From Hydrogenophaga sp. (GTDB lineage: Bacteria > Pseudomonadota > Gammaproteobacteria > Burkholderiales > Burkholderiaceae_C), in contig NZ_JAUCZF010000005.1 in NCBI RefSeq assembly GCF_030373245.1, positions 62,001 to 126,000 of the forward strand: 64,000 nt of DNA. The letters run 5' to 3'. The position numbers and the translations under genes were made by a program. Under the pieces are notes generated by a model. The model did not search any database and was not told where the DNA came from. It saw nothing but the letters and a program-made list of their open reading frames with translations. Numbering within the stretch: the first letter of the stretch is position 1; each line of letters starts with the position of its first letter. This document shows positions 56,842 through 64,000 of this stretch, piece after piece.

Positions 56842-57828
56842 GTGTTCTCTTCAAACCAGCGCGTAGACCAAGGCCTGCTGACGGTGGTGCTCGGCACGGG
56901 CGGCACCATCGCAGGGCGTTCTTCCCGGTCGGACGACCACGTGGGCTATGTGTCGGGCGAGATCGCTTTGGTCGATCTGGTGGCGAATGTTCCCGGTCTG
57001 CAAGGTCTGCCGCTTGAGATGGAGCAGGTGGCGCAGATCGACAGCAAGGACATGGATCTGGGCGTCTGGCAGGCCCTTGTGCTGAGATTGATGCATCACC
57101 TGGCGCGGCCCGAGGTGGGGTCGGTGGTGATCACCCACGGCACCGACACGCTGGAAGAGACCGCATTTGTGTTGCACAGCCTGCTGCCTAAAGACAAGCC
57201 GGTGGTGCTCACATGCGCGATGCGGCCAGCCAGTGCACTGATGCCGGATGGGCCGCAGAACCTGCTGGATGCGGTATTGCTGGCGCGGCAACCCGGTGTT
57301 CGCGGCGTGATCGCGGTATGCGCCGCCCAGACATTCGCTGCGCTGGACGTCTGCAAGGTGCACAGCTACCACCTCGACGCCTTCGACGGCGGCGAGGCGG
57401 GTGCGCTGGCCTTGATTGAAAACGGCCAGGTGCGTCAGCTGCATCCCTGGCCGGTGACGCCCGCACACGATCAGGCCATGGTCTCAGTTTTGCGCCAGCG
57501 CTTCTTGAGCGTCGCAGCCTTGCCCCGCGTGGCCCTGCTCACCAGCCATGCCGATGCCGATGGCCTGGTGGTCCAAGCCTTGCTCGCTGATCCAGGCGAG
57601 CACCCGATACAAGGTTTGGTCGTGGCTGGCACGGGCAACGGCACGGTACACCGAGCCCTGGCGACGGCACTGGTCGGGGCGCAGGCGCAAGGTGTCCGGG
57701 TGGTGCGCACCACGCGTTGCCCTCGCGGACAGGTTCTGGCGCAGGCTGGTCACGCCTTGCCTGAAATCAGCACGCTCTCGCCGGTGAAGGCCCGCCTCGC
57801 GCTGGCGCTGGAACTGCTCTGCGCCTGA
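56842..57828 (+). CDS. Asparaginase (L-asparagine amidohydrolase)
   Basis: The product is 328 aa from GTG 56842. The first catalytic Thr is T22 in GTGGTIAG and the second region is VITHGTDTLEETA with T101/D102. CAMRPASALMPDGPQN and VAGTGNGT are further family motifs. There is no signal peptide, so it should be cytoplasmic. It hydrolyses asparagine to aspartate and ammonia. It is divergent from lexA; the DUF6644 gene starts 2 nt after its stop. Confidence 0.92.
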   Translation: MFSSNQRVDQGLLTVVLGTGGTIAGRSSRSDDHVGYVSGEIALVDLVANVPGLQGLPLEMEQVAQIDSKDMDLGVWQALVLRLMHHLARPEVGSVVITHGTDTLEETAFVLHSLLPKDKPVVLTCAMRPASALMPDGPQNLLDAVLLARQPGVRGVIAVCAAQTFAALDVCKVHSYHLDAFDGGEAGALALIENGQVRQLHPWPVTPAHDQAMVSVLRQRFLSVAALPRVALLTSHADADGLVVQALLADPGEHPIQGLVVAGTGNGTVHRALATALVGAQAQGVRVVRTTRCPRGQVLAQAGHALPEISTLSPVKARLALALELLCA

Positions 57829-57830
57829 GC

Positions 57831-58250
57831 ATGCTGATCGCACTCGGCGCCCACCCTTGGGCCTATCCCATGCTGGAGACTGCCCACCTGCTGGGAGTGG
57901 GGCTGCTCTTGGGCAATCTGGCCCTGCTGGAGTTGCGCGTATTCGGCTGGGGCGTGGCCTTGCCGATCCAGCCACTGGCGCGTCTCAGTCTGGGCCTGGT
58001 GCTGACGGGCTTTGGCTTGGCCGCAATCACCGGCCTGCTGATGTTTGGTACCCAGCCGCAGGAACTGTTGGCCAACCGCGTGTTCACAATCAAGATAGGC
58101 CTGTTGATGCTGGCTGGCTGCAACGCAGCCTGGTTCCATGCACGGCAGTCGCTGCAGCGGCTGGACGCCACGGCAAGGCTGTCCATGGTGTTGTCTGCCG
58201 TGTTGTGGCTGGGGGTGCTCACCTGCGGCCGTTGGATTGGGTATGTGTGA
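57831..58250 (+). CDS. DUF6644-like integral membrane protein
   Basis: The product is 139 aa with four predicted membrane helices (about 5-35, 45-72, 85-100, 115-135). His residues sit near or in helices (METAHLLGVGLLLGN, AAWFHARQS), as in CopD-like and other small redox or metal membrane proteins. It lies directly upstream of a DUF6152-type exported protein (23-nt gap). From memory these two families are often neighbours. The role is unknown. Confidence 0.7.
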   Translation: MLIALGAHPWAYPMLETAHLLGVGLLLGNLALLELRVFGWGVALPIQPLARLSLGLVLTGFGLAAITGLLMFGTQPQELLANRVFTIKIGLLMLAGCNAAWFHARQSLQRLDATARLSMVLSAVLWLGVLTCGRWIGYV

Positions 58251-58273
58251 ATCAACATGAACAGGAGCGAACC

Positions 58274-58753
58274 ATGCAGAGACGACAGGTGATGCAGGCA
58301 GGTGGTTTGCTCGCGTTGGGCGTTGCGATGCGACCAGCGTGGGCCCACCACGGCTGGAGCAGCTTTGACCAGGACCGACCGATTTACCTGGAAGGACGTG
58401 CGGTTTCGGTGGCCTGGCGCAATCCGCACGCCGAACTGGTGCTGGAAGTGCCCGAAGGTCTGGTGTTGCCGAGTGATCTCGCGACCCGGTCTGTGCCGGC
58501 GCAGACGGCAGGGGTGAACGGCCCGGCCCTGCTGGCCAGGGCAGCGGTTCCGACCCGGCGCGATCGGCGCTGGGAGATCGAGCTGGCGCCGATGTTCCGG
58601 CTCGGTTTGTGGCAAGTGCCCGAGATCCGCGTCGGCCAGACCTTGTCCATGGTGGGCTTCACCTTCAAGGAAGAAAAAGGTGAACCGGTCTTGCGGGTCG
58701 AGTACCTGTTTCTTGACGGCAAAACTTACGGGCTGCGCTCCAGTCCTGCGTAA
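58274..58753 (+). CDS. DUF6152-like exported protein with N-terminal His after cleavage
   Basis: The product is 159 aa with RBS AGGAGCGA. The signal peptide begins MQRRQVMQAGGLL (twin-Arg-like R3R4), and its AWA cleavage site (A22-W23-A24) would leave H25-H26-G-W-S as the new N-terminus. A second conserved-looking motif is NPHAELVLEV with H52. An exported protein starting with His and holding another His is what a copper His-brace needs. The rest looks beta-rich. The function is unproven. Confidence 0.75.
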   Translation: MQRRQVMQAGGLLALGVAMRPAWAHHGWSSFDQDRPIYLEGRAVSVAWRNPHAELVLEVPEGLVLPSDLATRSVPAQTAGVNGPALLARAAVPTRRDRRWEIELAPMFRLGLWQVPEIRVGQTLSMVGFTFKEEKGEPVLRVEYLFLDGKTYGLRSSPA

Positions 58754-58831
58754 CCAGACCGCGTTGAGCACCCAGAACAAGACAACCCGGGAGTGCCGGG
58801 CTGTCTTGTATCAGATCAACGTCAGGCGCAA

Positions 58832-59602
<771 letters not shown>

Positions 59603-59643
59603 TTACAGCCGCAGCCCCTGGCCGACGCCAGAAAACAGACCTG

Positions 59644-60429
59644 TCAGACGGGGCCAAACACCGCCCGCACGCGGGCCAGGTCCTCCGCCGTGTCGACCCC
59701 TGGGCCGGGCGCCTGCGCGCTGATGTGCACCGCAATCCGCTCGCCGTGCCAGAGCACGCGCAACTGCTCCAGCGATTCGGTGAGTTCCAGCGGCGAGGGC
59801 TCCAGTCCGGGGAAGCGCCGCAGAAAACCAGCTCTGTAGGCGTACAGGCCGATGTGGCGCAACGGCGCTGGGGCCGGCAGGCTTGCCGGTGCACCTTCGG
59901 CCATGCCATCGCGCCACCATGCGATCGGTGCACGGCTGAAATACAGCGCCGTCTGCGTGCGGTCGAGCACCACCTTGACCACGTTTGGATTGAGAAAGTC
60001 CTTCAACTGATCGATCTCGTGGGCGGCGGTACTCATGACACAGTCGGGACGCGAGCGCAGCAGGTCGGCCACAGCCGTGATCAGCAACGGCTCGATCAGC
60101 GGCTCATCACCTTGCACATTCACCACCACCGTGTCATCGGTCAGGCCCAGCCGGTCGCAGGCCTCGGCGAGCCGGTCGCTACCGGACGCGTGGTCATGGC
60201 GAGTGAGCACCGCATCAATGCCGTGCTTGCTGCAGGCCTGCAGGATACGCTCGTCGTCGGCGGCCACCACACATCGCTGCGCGCCACTCTGCCGCGCGCG
60301 CAGTGCCACGCGCACCACCATGGGCATGCCTGCGATGTCGGCCAGCGGTTTGTTGGGTAGCCGGGTCGACGCCAGCCTCGCTGGAATCAGGACGCTGAAG
60401 CCGCTTGCTACAGGTGCAACAGCGCTCAC
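59644..60429 (-). CDS. kdsB: 3-Deoxy-manno-octulosonate cytidylyltransferase
   Basis: The product is 261 aa. GTG 60429 is preferred because it leads into [20 protein letters not shown], the signature that binds [16 protein letters not shown] and [12 protein letters not shown] are also present. It activates Kdo with CTP for lipid A core synthesis. Reading frames further upstream run into trm112 and are rejected. It lies 52 nt after trm112. Confidence 0.93.
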   Translation of the reverse strand: MSAVAPVASGFSVLIPARLASTRLPNKPLADIAGMPMVVRVALRARQSGAQRCVVAADDERILQACSKHGIDAVLTRHDHASGSDRLAEACDRLGLTDDTVVVNVQGDEPLIEPLLITAVADLLRSRPDCVMSTAAHEIDQLKDFLNPNVVKVVLDRTQTALYFSRAPIAWWRDGMAEGAPASLPAPAPLRHIGLYAYRAGFLRRFPGLEPSPLELTESLEQLRVLWHGERIAVHISAQAPGPGVDTAEDLARVRAVFGPV

Positions 60430-60481
60430 GAAGAATCCGTATTTCCGTGATGAGAGCGCTGGGTGGGCAACCCGCCAGCGC

Positions 60482-60685
60482 TCATGCCGCGCGGGGCGAA
60501 GGCGCGCGCTCGGCCTCTTCGTCGGTGATGGGGCGGGCTTCGTGCTCCAGCAGGATCGGAATGCCATCGCGCACGGGATAGGCCAGGCGGGCACTGCGCG
60601 ACAGGAGTTCCTGCCGGTCGCGCAGGTAGATCAACGGGCCCTTAGTGACTGGGCAGACCAGCAGTTCCAGCAGTTTGGTGTCCAT
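60482..60685 (-). CDS. Trm112 family small protein (YcaR-like)
   Basis: The product is 67 aa: [20 protein letters not shown] with one Cys, [18 protein letters not shown], and an acidic tail. Bacterial Trm112-like proteins commonly sit between lpxK and kdsB, as here. Zinc binding is unlikely with only one visible Cys. The role may be as a partner of a methyltransferase or of neighbouring enzymes; this is not settled. Confidence 0.88.
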   Translation of the reverse strand: MDTKLLELLVCPVTKGPLIYLRDRQELLSRSARLAYPVRDGIPILLEHEARPITDEEAERAPSPRAA

Positions 60686-60710
60686 GGCTGAATGATAGTG
60701 CGGGTGGCCG

Positions 60711-61805
60711 TCAACGTGCGGAGGAGGGCCGTTGATGAATGTTCGCCAGGGCAATGTCGACCGCGCTGAAGAAGCCAGGCTCGGGGTGCAGTTCCAGGGG
60801 CACTACCCAGATCTGCTGGCGCCTGGTCGACACCGCGTCGAGCAGGGACTCGAGCTTGACGGCGTCTTTTTCAGTGCAGATCAGCGGGTGGTCCAGGCTG
60901 GCCAGCAGGTCGGCGTAAGCGTCGCTGGCGGCATGGTCGGGCAGGGGTACGGTGTGGGCCAGCGTCAAGCCTCGCGCGCGGAGCATGGAGAAGAAGGCCT
61001 CGGGTCGTGCGATGCCAGCCACTGCGAAAAGGGCCTGTCCCTGCAGCATGGACAGGGGCCGTGTCTGACCAGCCAGGTTGCGCGTGGCATCGGCGAGCCG
61101 GCGGGTGGCGCGGAATTGGGGCACGTCGCCCATGGGCAGAGTGATGGGCAGCGTCTCCTCCCGCCGTTGCAGCAGCACCAGATCGGGCGGTGCCGGATGC
61201 CCGGGCGCGGGTGGCCAGGGCTCACGCAGCAGGCCGGCGGGCAGTTGCCAGCCATTGCCCAGGCCGCGCTCGTCAAACACCGCGATCGACACATCGCGTC
61301 CCAGGGCCAGGTGCTGAAGACCGTCGTCACAGAGCAGCACATCGATGTCAGGGTGACGAACCATCAACGCGCGGGCGGCGTCGACTCGACGGGAGGCGAC
61401 ACAGACCGGCGCACCGGTAGCCCGATGGATCAGAAGGGGCTCGTCGCCGACGGCGCTGGCTGGTGTGGTGGCGTCCACCTGTTGCAGCTGATCTGCCTGC
61501 CGACCGTAACCGCGTGAAACCACACCGGGGTGCCAGCCGCGTACCTGAAGGTGCTTCACCAGCGCCACGACGGTCGGTGTCTTGCCGGCTCCTCCCACGA
61601 CCACATTGCCCACCACGATCACCGGCACCGGCAGCTTGTGGATCTTGAGCCAGGCCAGGGCAAAGGCCAGTCGCCGCAGGCCGCCAAGCAGGGCGTAGAT
61701 CAGGGAGATCGGCCAGAGCAGACGCGCGGCCAGGGTCTTGTGCTGCGCGAGCGCCTGCCAGCGAGCCTCCCGTCGGGCCTGGCGATCGTCGGGCCGCAGG
61801 CTCAT
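60711..61805 (-). CDS. lpxK: Tetraacyldisaccharide 4'-kinase
   Basis: The product is 364 aa from ATG 61805. A membrane-anchoring N-terminal helix ([22 protein letters not shown]) is followed by the Walker A motif [26 protein letters not shown] and the Asp pair in [13 protein letters not shown] are present. It phosphorylates the 4' position of the lipid A precursor at the inner membrane. It lies 13 nt after exbD and 25 nt before trm112. Confidence 0.93.
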   Translation of the reverse strand: MSLRPDDRQARREARWQALAQHKTLAARLLWPISLIYALLGGLRRLAFALAWLKIHKLPVPVIVVGNVVVGGAGKTPTVVALVKHLQVRGWHPGVVSRGYGRQADQLQQVDATTPASAVGDEPLLIHRATGAPVCVASRRVDAARALMVRHPDIDVLLCDDGLQHLALGRDVSIAVFDERGLGNGWQLPAGLLREPWPPAPGHPAPPDLVLLQRREETLPITLPMGDVPQFRATRRLADATRNLAGQTRPLSMLQGQALFAVAGIARPEAFFSMLRARGLTLAHTVPLPDHAASDAYADLLASLDHPLICTEKDAVKLESLLDAVSTRRQQIWVVPLELHPEPGFFSAVDIALANIHQRPSSAR

Positions 61806-61818
61806 GCGGCCTCGAGCG

Positions 61819-62256
61819 TCAGGGCCGGGCGCGGGCGCCGCCGGCACCCGCCTGCTGGGTGGCGAAGGTGATCTGCACCAGACCTGCGCGACGCGAAGCA
61901 TCCATGACGTTGATGACCGACTGGTGTGTGGCCGCGGCATCGGCGCTGATGATCACGACCACATCTCGCGTGTCTTGCGTGGCCACCGACAAGGCGCGGG
62001 TGAGCTGCTCCACGCTGCCGCCATCCAGCACCGATTTGTTGATGGAATAGCGCCCATCGCTGCCCACCGCCACGATGATCTCTTTGGGGTTCTGCCGCTG
62101 CGCCTCGGCGTCGGCCACTGGCAAGTTCACCTTGAGCTCGGTGAACTTGCTGTAAGTGGTGGTGAGCATGAGGAAAATCAGCACCACCAGCAGGATGTCG
62201 ATGAACGGGATCAGGTTGATCTCGGGCTCGTCGCGGGTACCGGGTCGAAAGTTCAT
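61819..62256 (-). CDS. exbD: ExbD/TolR family biopolymer transport protein
   Basis: The product is 145 aa. A short cytoplasmic N-terminus (MNFRPGTRDEPEINLIPFID) precedes one membrane helix with the functional Asp at residue 20 (PFIDILLVVLIFLML). A periplasmic domain follows. With ExbB it converts proton flow into energy for TonB-type outer-membrane uptake or a lipid-A-related task. Its place before lpxK is common in betaproteobacteria. Confidence 0.92.
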   Translation of the reverse strand: MNFRPGTRDEPEINLIPFIDILLVVLIFLMLTTTYSKFTELKVNLPVADAEAQRQNPKEIIVAVGSDGRYSINKSVLDGGSVEQLTRALSVATQDTRDVVVIISADAAATHQSVINVMDASRRAGLVQITFATQQAGAGGARARP

Positions 62257-62289
62257 GCGCGGATCGGGTTCAAGACAGCGGGGCCGGGC

Positions 62290-62931
62290 TCACTTGCGCA
62301 GATGCTGCAGGTGACGCGCGAAACGGTCAGCGGCGATCTCCATGGTAAGCAGGTAGCCATCGACCCGAGCGCGGAAGTAGCGCCAGAAGATCAGTGCTGG
62401 AATCGCCACGATCAGGCCAAACGCAGTGTTGTAGAGCGCGATCGAGATGCCATGCGCCAGCTGCTCGGGATTGCCGCCGCCTGGCGCAGTACCCATGCCG
62501 CCGTCACCTCCCTGGGAGCCGAAGATCTCGATCATGCCGATGACCGTGCCCAGCAGGCCCAGCAACGGGGCGGCCGAGGCAATGGTGGCCAGCGCCCCCA
62601 GGTAGCGCTGCAACTGGGCCGCTGCCTGACGACCGGCGCCTTCCAGGCTGGCCCGCAGATCTTCCTCGCTGGCCCTGGGATTGGCATTGAGCGCCCGAAA
62701 ACCACTGGCCAACACGCCCCCGAGAGTCGAGTTCTGCTCCAGCTGCTTGACCACGTCGGGACCGGGCACACCGTTGCGCGAGACCATGATGGCTTCGTCC
62801 AGCAGTTTCGGCGGAATGATCTTGGCGGTCTTCAGACTGATGAAACGCTCGATGATCAGCGCCAGACCGATGACGGAGCAGGCGATCAAAGGCCAGATCG
62901 GCCAGCCGGCCGCTTGTATGATGGAAAACAA
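62290..62931 (-). CDS. exbB: MotA/TolQ/ExbB proton channel family protein
   Basis: The product is 213 aa with a TTG start at 62931. This start is chosen because it gives the family N-terminus FSIIQAAGWPIWPLI and has GGAG 7 nt before it; the longer frame reaches 63093 and gives a non-homologous leader. Three membrane helices are visible, with the second and third in the ASAAPLLGLLGTVIGMIEIF and GISIALYNTAFGLIVAIPALIF motifs. It forms the channel with ExbD. It is divergent from xseA. Confidence 0.92.
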   Translation of the reverse strand: MFSIIQAAGWPIWPLIACSVIGLALIIERFISLKTAKIIPPKLLDEAIMVSRNGVPGPDVVKQLEQNSTLGGVLASGFRALNANPRASEEDLRASLEGAGRQAAAQLQRYLGALATIASAAPLLGLLGTVIGMIEIFGSQGGDGGMGTAPGGGNPEQLAHGISIALYNTAFGLIVAIPALIFWRYFRARVDGYLLTMEIAADRFARHLQHLRK

Positions 62932-63248
62932 AACAGGGCTCCAGGCAAAAACAGCCAAGTTGCTACGGCGTCGATTATGGCGCACGCCCTGGCCGGCACG
63001 GTCACTGTGCTCCGGCCCCAAATCAGACTGCACTGGGGTATGCACAGATTCTGTGGATAACTTTGTGAAGAACCCGGGTGTACCCCTGCTCAATCCCGCG
63101 CATGCGCTGCATTTCGACAGATCGATGACAAAACGGGCACTTCAAAACGCCGTGAAATCAAGGACTTGGCCGCGAGCTGACGTGTCCATGCGGCTTTGGC
63201 TGAGAAAACCCAGCGACAACGCGGTGTGTGGACACATTCTGCTTGGAG
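62932..63248. other. 317-nt divergent region between exbB and xseA
   Basis: No gene is seen. It carries one perfect DnaA box (TTATCCACA on the minus strand, 63052-63060) and, further on, TGTGGACAC near 63225, similar to a weak DnaA box. Otherwise it is the promoter region for both genes. A single box is not an origin, but could allow DnaA control. Confidence 0.5.
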
Positions 63249-64000
63249 ATGCCCGTGGTTGATGGTTTTGGTGGCGAAGATCCCGATGGCGCAGGGCGCG
63301 TGTGGGGAGTTGGCCCGCTGATGCGAGCAGTGGCGGACACCTTGGCCGCCCGATTCAATCCGGTCACGGTGCGCGGTGAGCTCTCGGGCTTTTCGCGTGC
63401 GGCCAGTGGCCACTGTTACTTCTCGCTCAAGGACGACAGCGGTCAGGTGCGCTGTGCCCTGTTTCGCCGTGCCGCAGACCAGCTTAGCTTCTCGCCACAG
63501 GATGGCCAGTTGGTGCAAGCGCTGGGCAAGCTCGACGTCTACGGACCGCGCGGCGACCTGCAGCTCATCGTCGACCGTCTCAAGCCAGCCGGGCAGGGCG
63601 CCTTGTTTGAGCAGTTTCTGCGTCTCAAGGCCCAGCTGGAAGCCGAGGGCCTGTTCGACCCGGCTCGAAAGCGCCCATTGCCTGCTCAGGCGCGAGGCAT
63701 TGCGGTGGTGACTTCGCTGGGCGCCGCAGCGCTGCGCGACGTGGTCACGGCCCTGCGTCGGCGCGTGCCGCACCTGCCGGTGGTGATATACCCGGCCCTG
63801 GTGCAGGGGCAGCTGGCGCCGGCCCAGATTGATGCCGCGATAACGGCTGCTGGCCACCATTTCTCTGCCGGAGGTCCTTGCGACGTGTTGTTGCTGGTGC
63901 GCGGCGGCGGGTCGCTGGAAGACCTGTGGTCATTCAATGACCCTGCTGTGGTGCGCGCGGTGGTGCGCTCGCCGATGCCGGTGGTCTGTGGCGTGGGCCA
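63249..64000 (+). CDS. xseA: Exodeoxyribonuclease VII large subunit, N-terminal part (3' truncated)
   Basis: The first 250 residues are visible; the gene runs off the window. An OB-fold domain is seen: GRVWGVGPLMRAVADTLAARF, VRGELSGFSRAASGHCYFSL, then KDDSGQVRCALFRR. The catalytic region begins AVVTSLGAAALRDVVTALRRR, with VLLLVRGGGSLEDLW. XseA joins XseB to degrade single-stranded DNA. ATG 63249 is adjacent to its GGAG (63245-63248); GTG 63255 has ideal 6-nt spacing and may be the true start. Confidence 0.93.
   Translation, partial: MPVVDGFGGEDPDGAGRVWGVGPLMRAVADTLAARFNPVTVRGELSGFSRAASGHCYFSLKDDSGQVRCALFRRAADQLSFSPQDGQLVQALGKLDVYGPRGDLQLIVDRLKPAGQGALFEQFLRLKAQLEAEGLFDPARKRPLPAQARGIAVVTSLGAAALRDVVTALRRRVPHLPVVIYPALVQGQLAPAQIDAAITAAGHHFSAGGPCDVLLLVRGGGSLEDLWSFNDPAVVRAVVRSPMPVVCGVG

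Noticed and set aside
62932-63093. N-terminal extension of exbB to 63093
   Set aside because: The extension reads as a low-similarity Arg/His-rich leader; TTG 62931 with GGAG upstream gives the family N-terminus.
62932-63248. Replication origin
   Set aside because: Only one perfect DnaA box, no AT-rich unwinding region, and dnaA/dnaN are absent.

Overview
The window is about 64 kb of a high-GC, gene-dense betaproteobacterial chromosome. Gene content and order (hfq-hflX-hflK-hflC-DUF2065-hisZ-purA; exbB-exbD-lpxK-trm112-kdsB-adk divergent from xseA; a lexA with SOS boxes; several beta-oxidation clusters) point to the order Burkholderiales, family Comamonadaceae. A Hydrogenophaga-like organism is my best guess, from remembered synteny and not from a search. 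There is no CRISPR array, prophage, rRNA operon or intact insertion sequence. Two tRNA genes are present.

Layout: 1-12.9 kb is a plus-strand housekeeping run: hisS 3' end, YfgM, bamB, der, hfq, hflX, hflK, hflC, hisZ, purA, a phosphoribosyltransferase and a cystathionine beta-lyase. 12.9-17.6 kb holds mnmH (minus), the divergent tesA/ybbA pair, and a tight rlmB-sirtuin-lipoprotein set. 17.6-20.9 kb is a minus-strand operon with overlapping genes: sensor kinase, single-domain receiver and two half-size chromate transporter proteins. 21-26.6 kb is fatty-acid oxidation: SDR, FadJ-like protein, thiolase and a divergent LCAD-like dehydrogenase. 26.6-30.4 kb is a minus-strand bactofilin-gspA-gspB-ABC ATPase cluster linked to the cell wall and type II secretion. 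30.5-35.8 kb has an enoyl-CoA hydratase-family gene, two paralogous small exported proteins, the radical-SAM protein YgiQ and a cold-shock/DUF1294 fusion. 35.9-43.7 kb has a CoA-transferase, pobA with a divergent IclR regulator (4-hydroxybenzoate catabolism), and a complete branched-chain amino-acid-type ABC transporter (livJHMGF). 43.7-45 kb is a gene-poor patch beside tRNA-Arg and tRNA-Pro. 46.5-52.2 kb is a second acyl-CoA cluster (PaaH-like, PaaG-like, Crp-family regulator, APH-type kinase, ACAD10/11-type dehydrogenase). 52.3-58.8 kb has a FimV-like protein, a hydroxyacid dehydrogenase, lexA and a small downstream gene, asparaginase, and a DUF6644/DUF6152 pair. 58.8-64 kb is adk-kdsB-trm112-lpxK-exbD-exbB and the start of xseA.

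How the genes work together: most of the window supports core functions (translation, envelope assembly, proteolysis control, purine and histidine synthesis). The accessory parts are aromatic and acyl-CoA catabolism. The observations most worth following are (1) the DUF6644/DUF6152 pair, whose exported protein is predicted to begin with His-His and so resembles the CopC/CopD copper layout; (2) the kinase plus ACAD pair that looks like a split bacterial version of ACAD10/11; (3) the bactofilin-GspA-GspB operon ending in an ABC ATPase that lacks its catalytic residues; and (4) two exported QDQ-repeat paralogs beside an FNR-like palindrome. All start sites and functions are read from sequence by eye; no database search was run.
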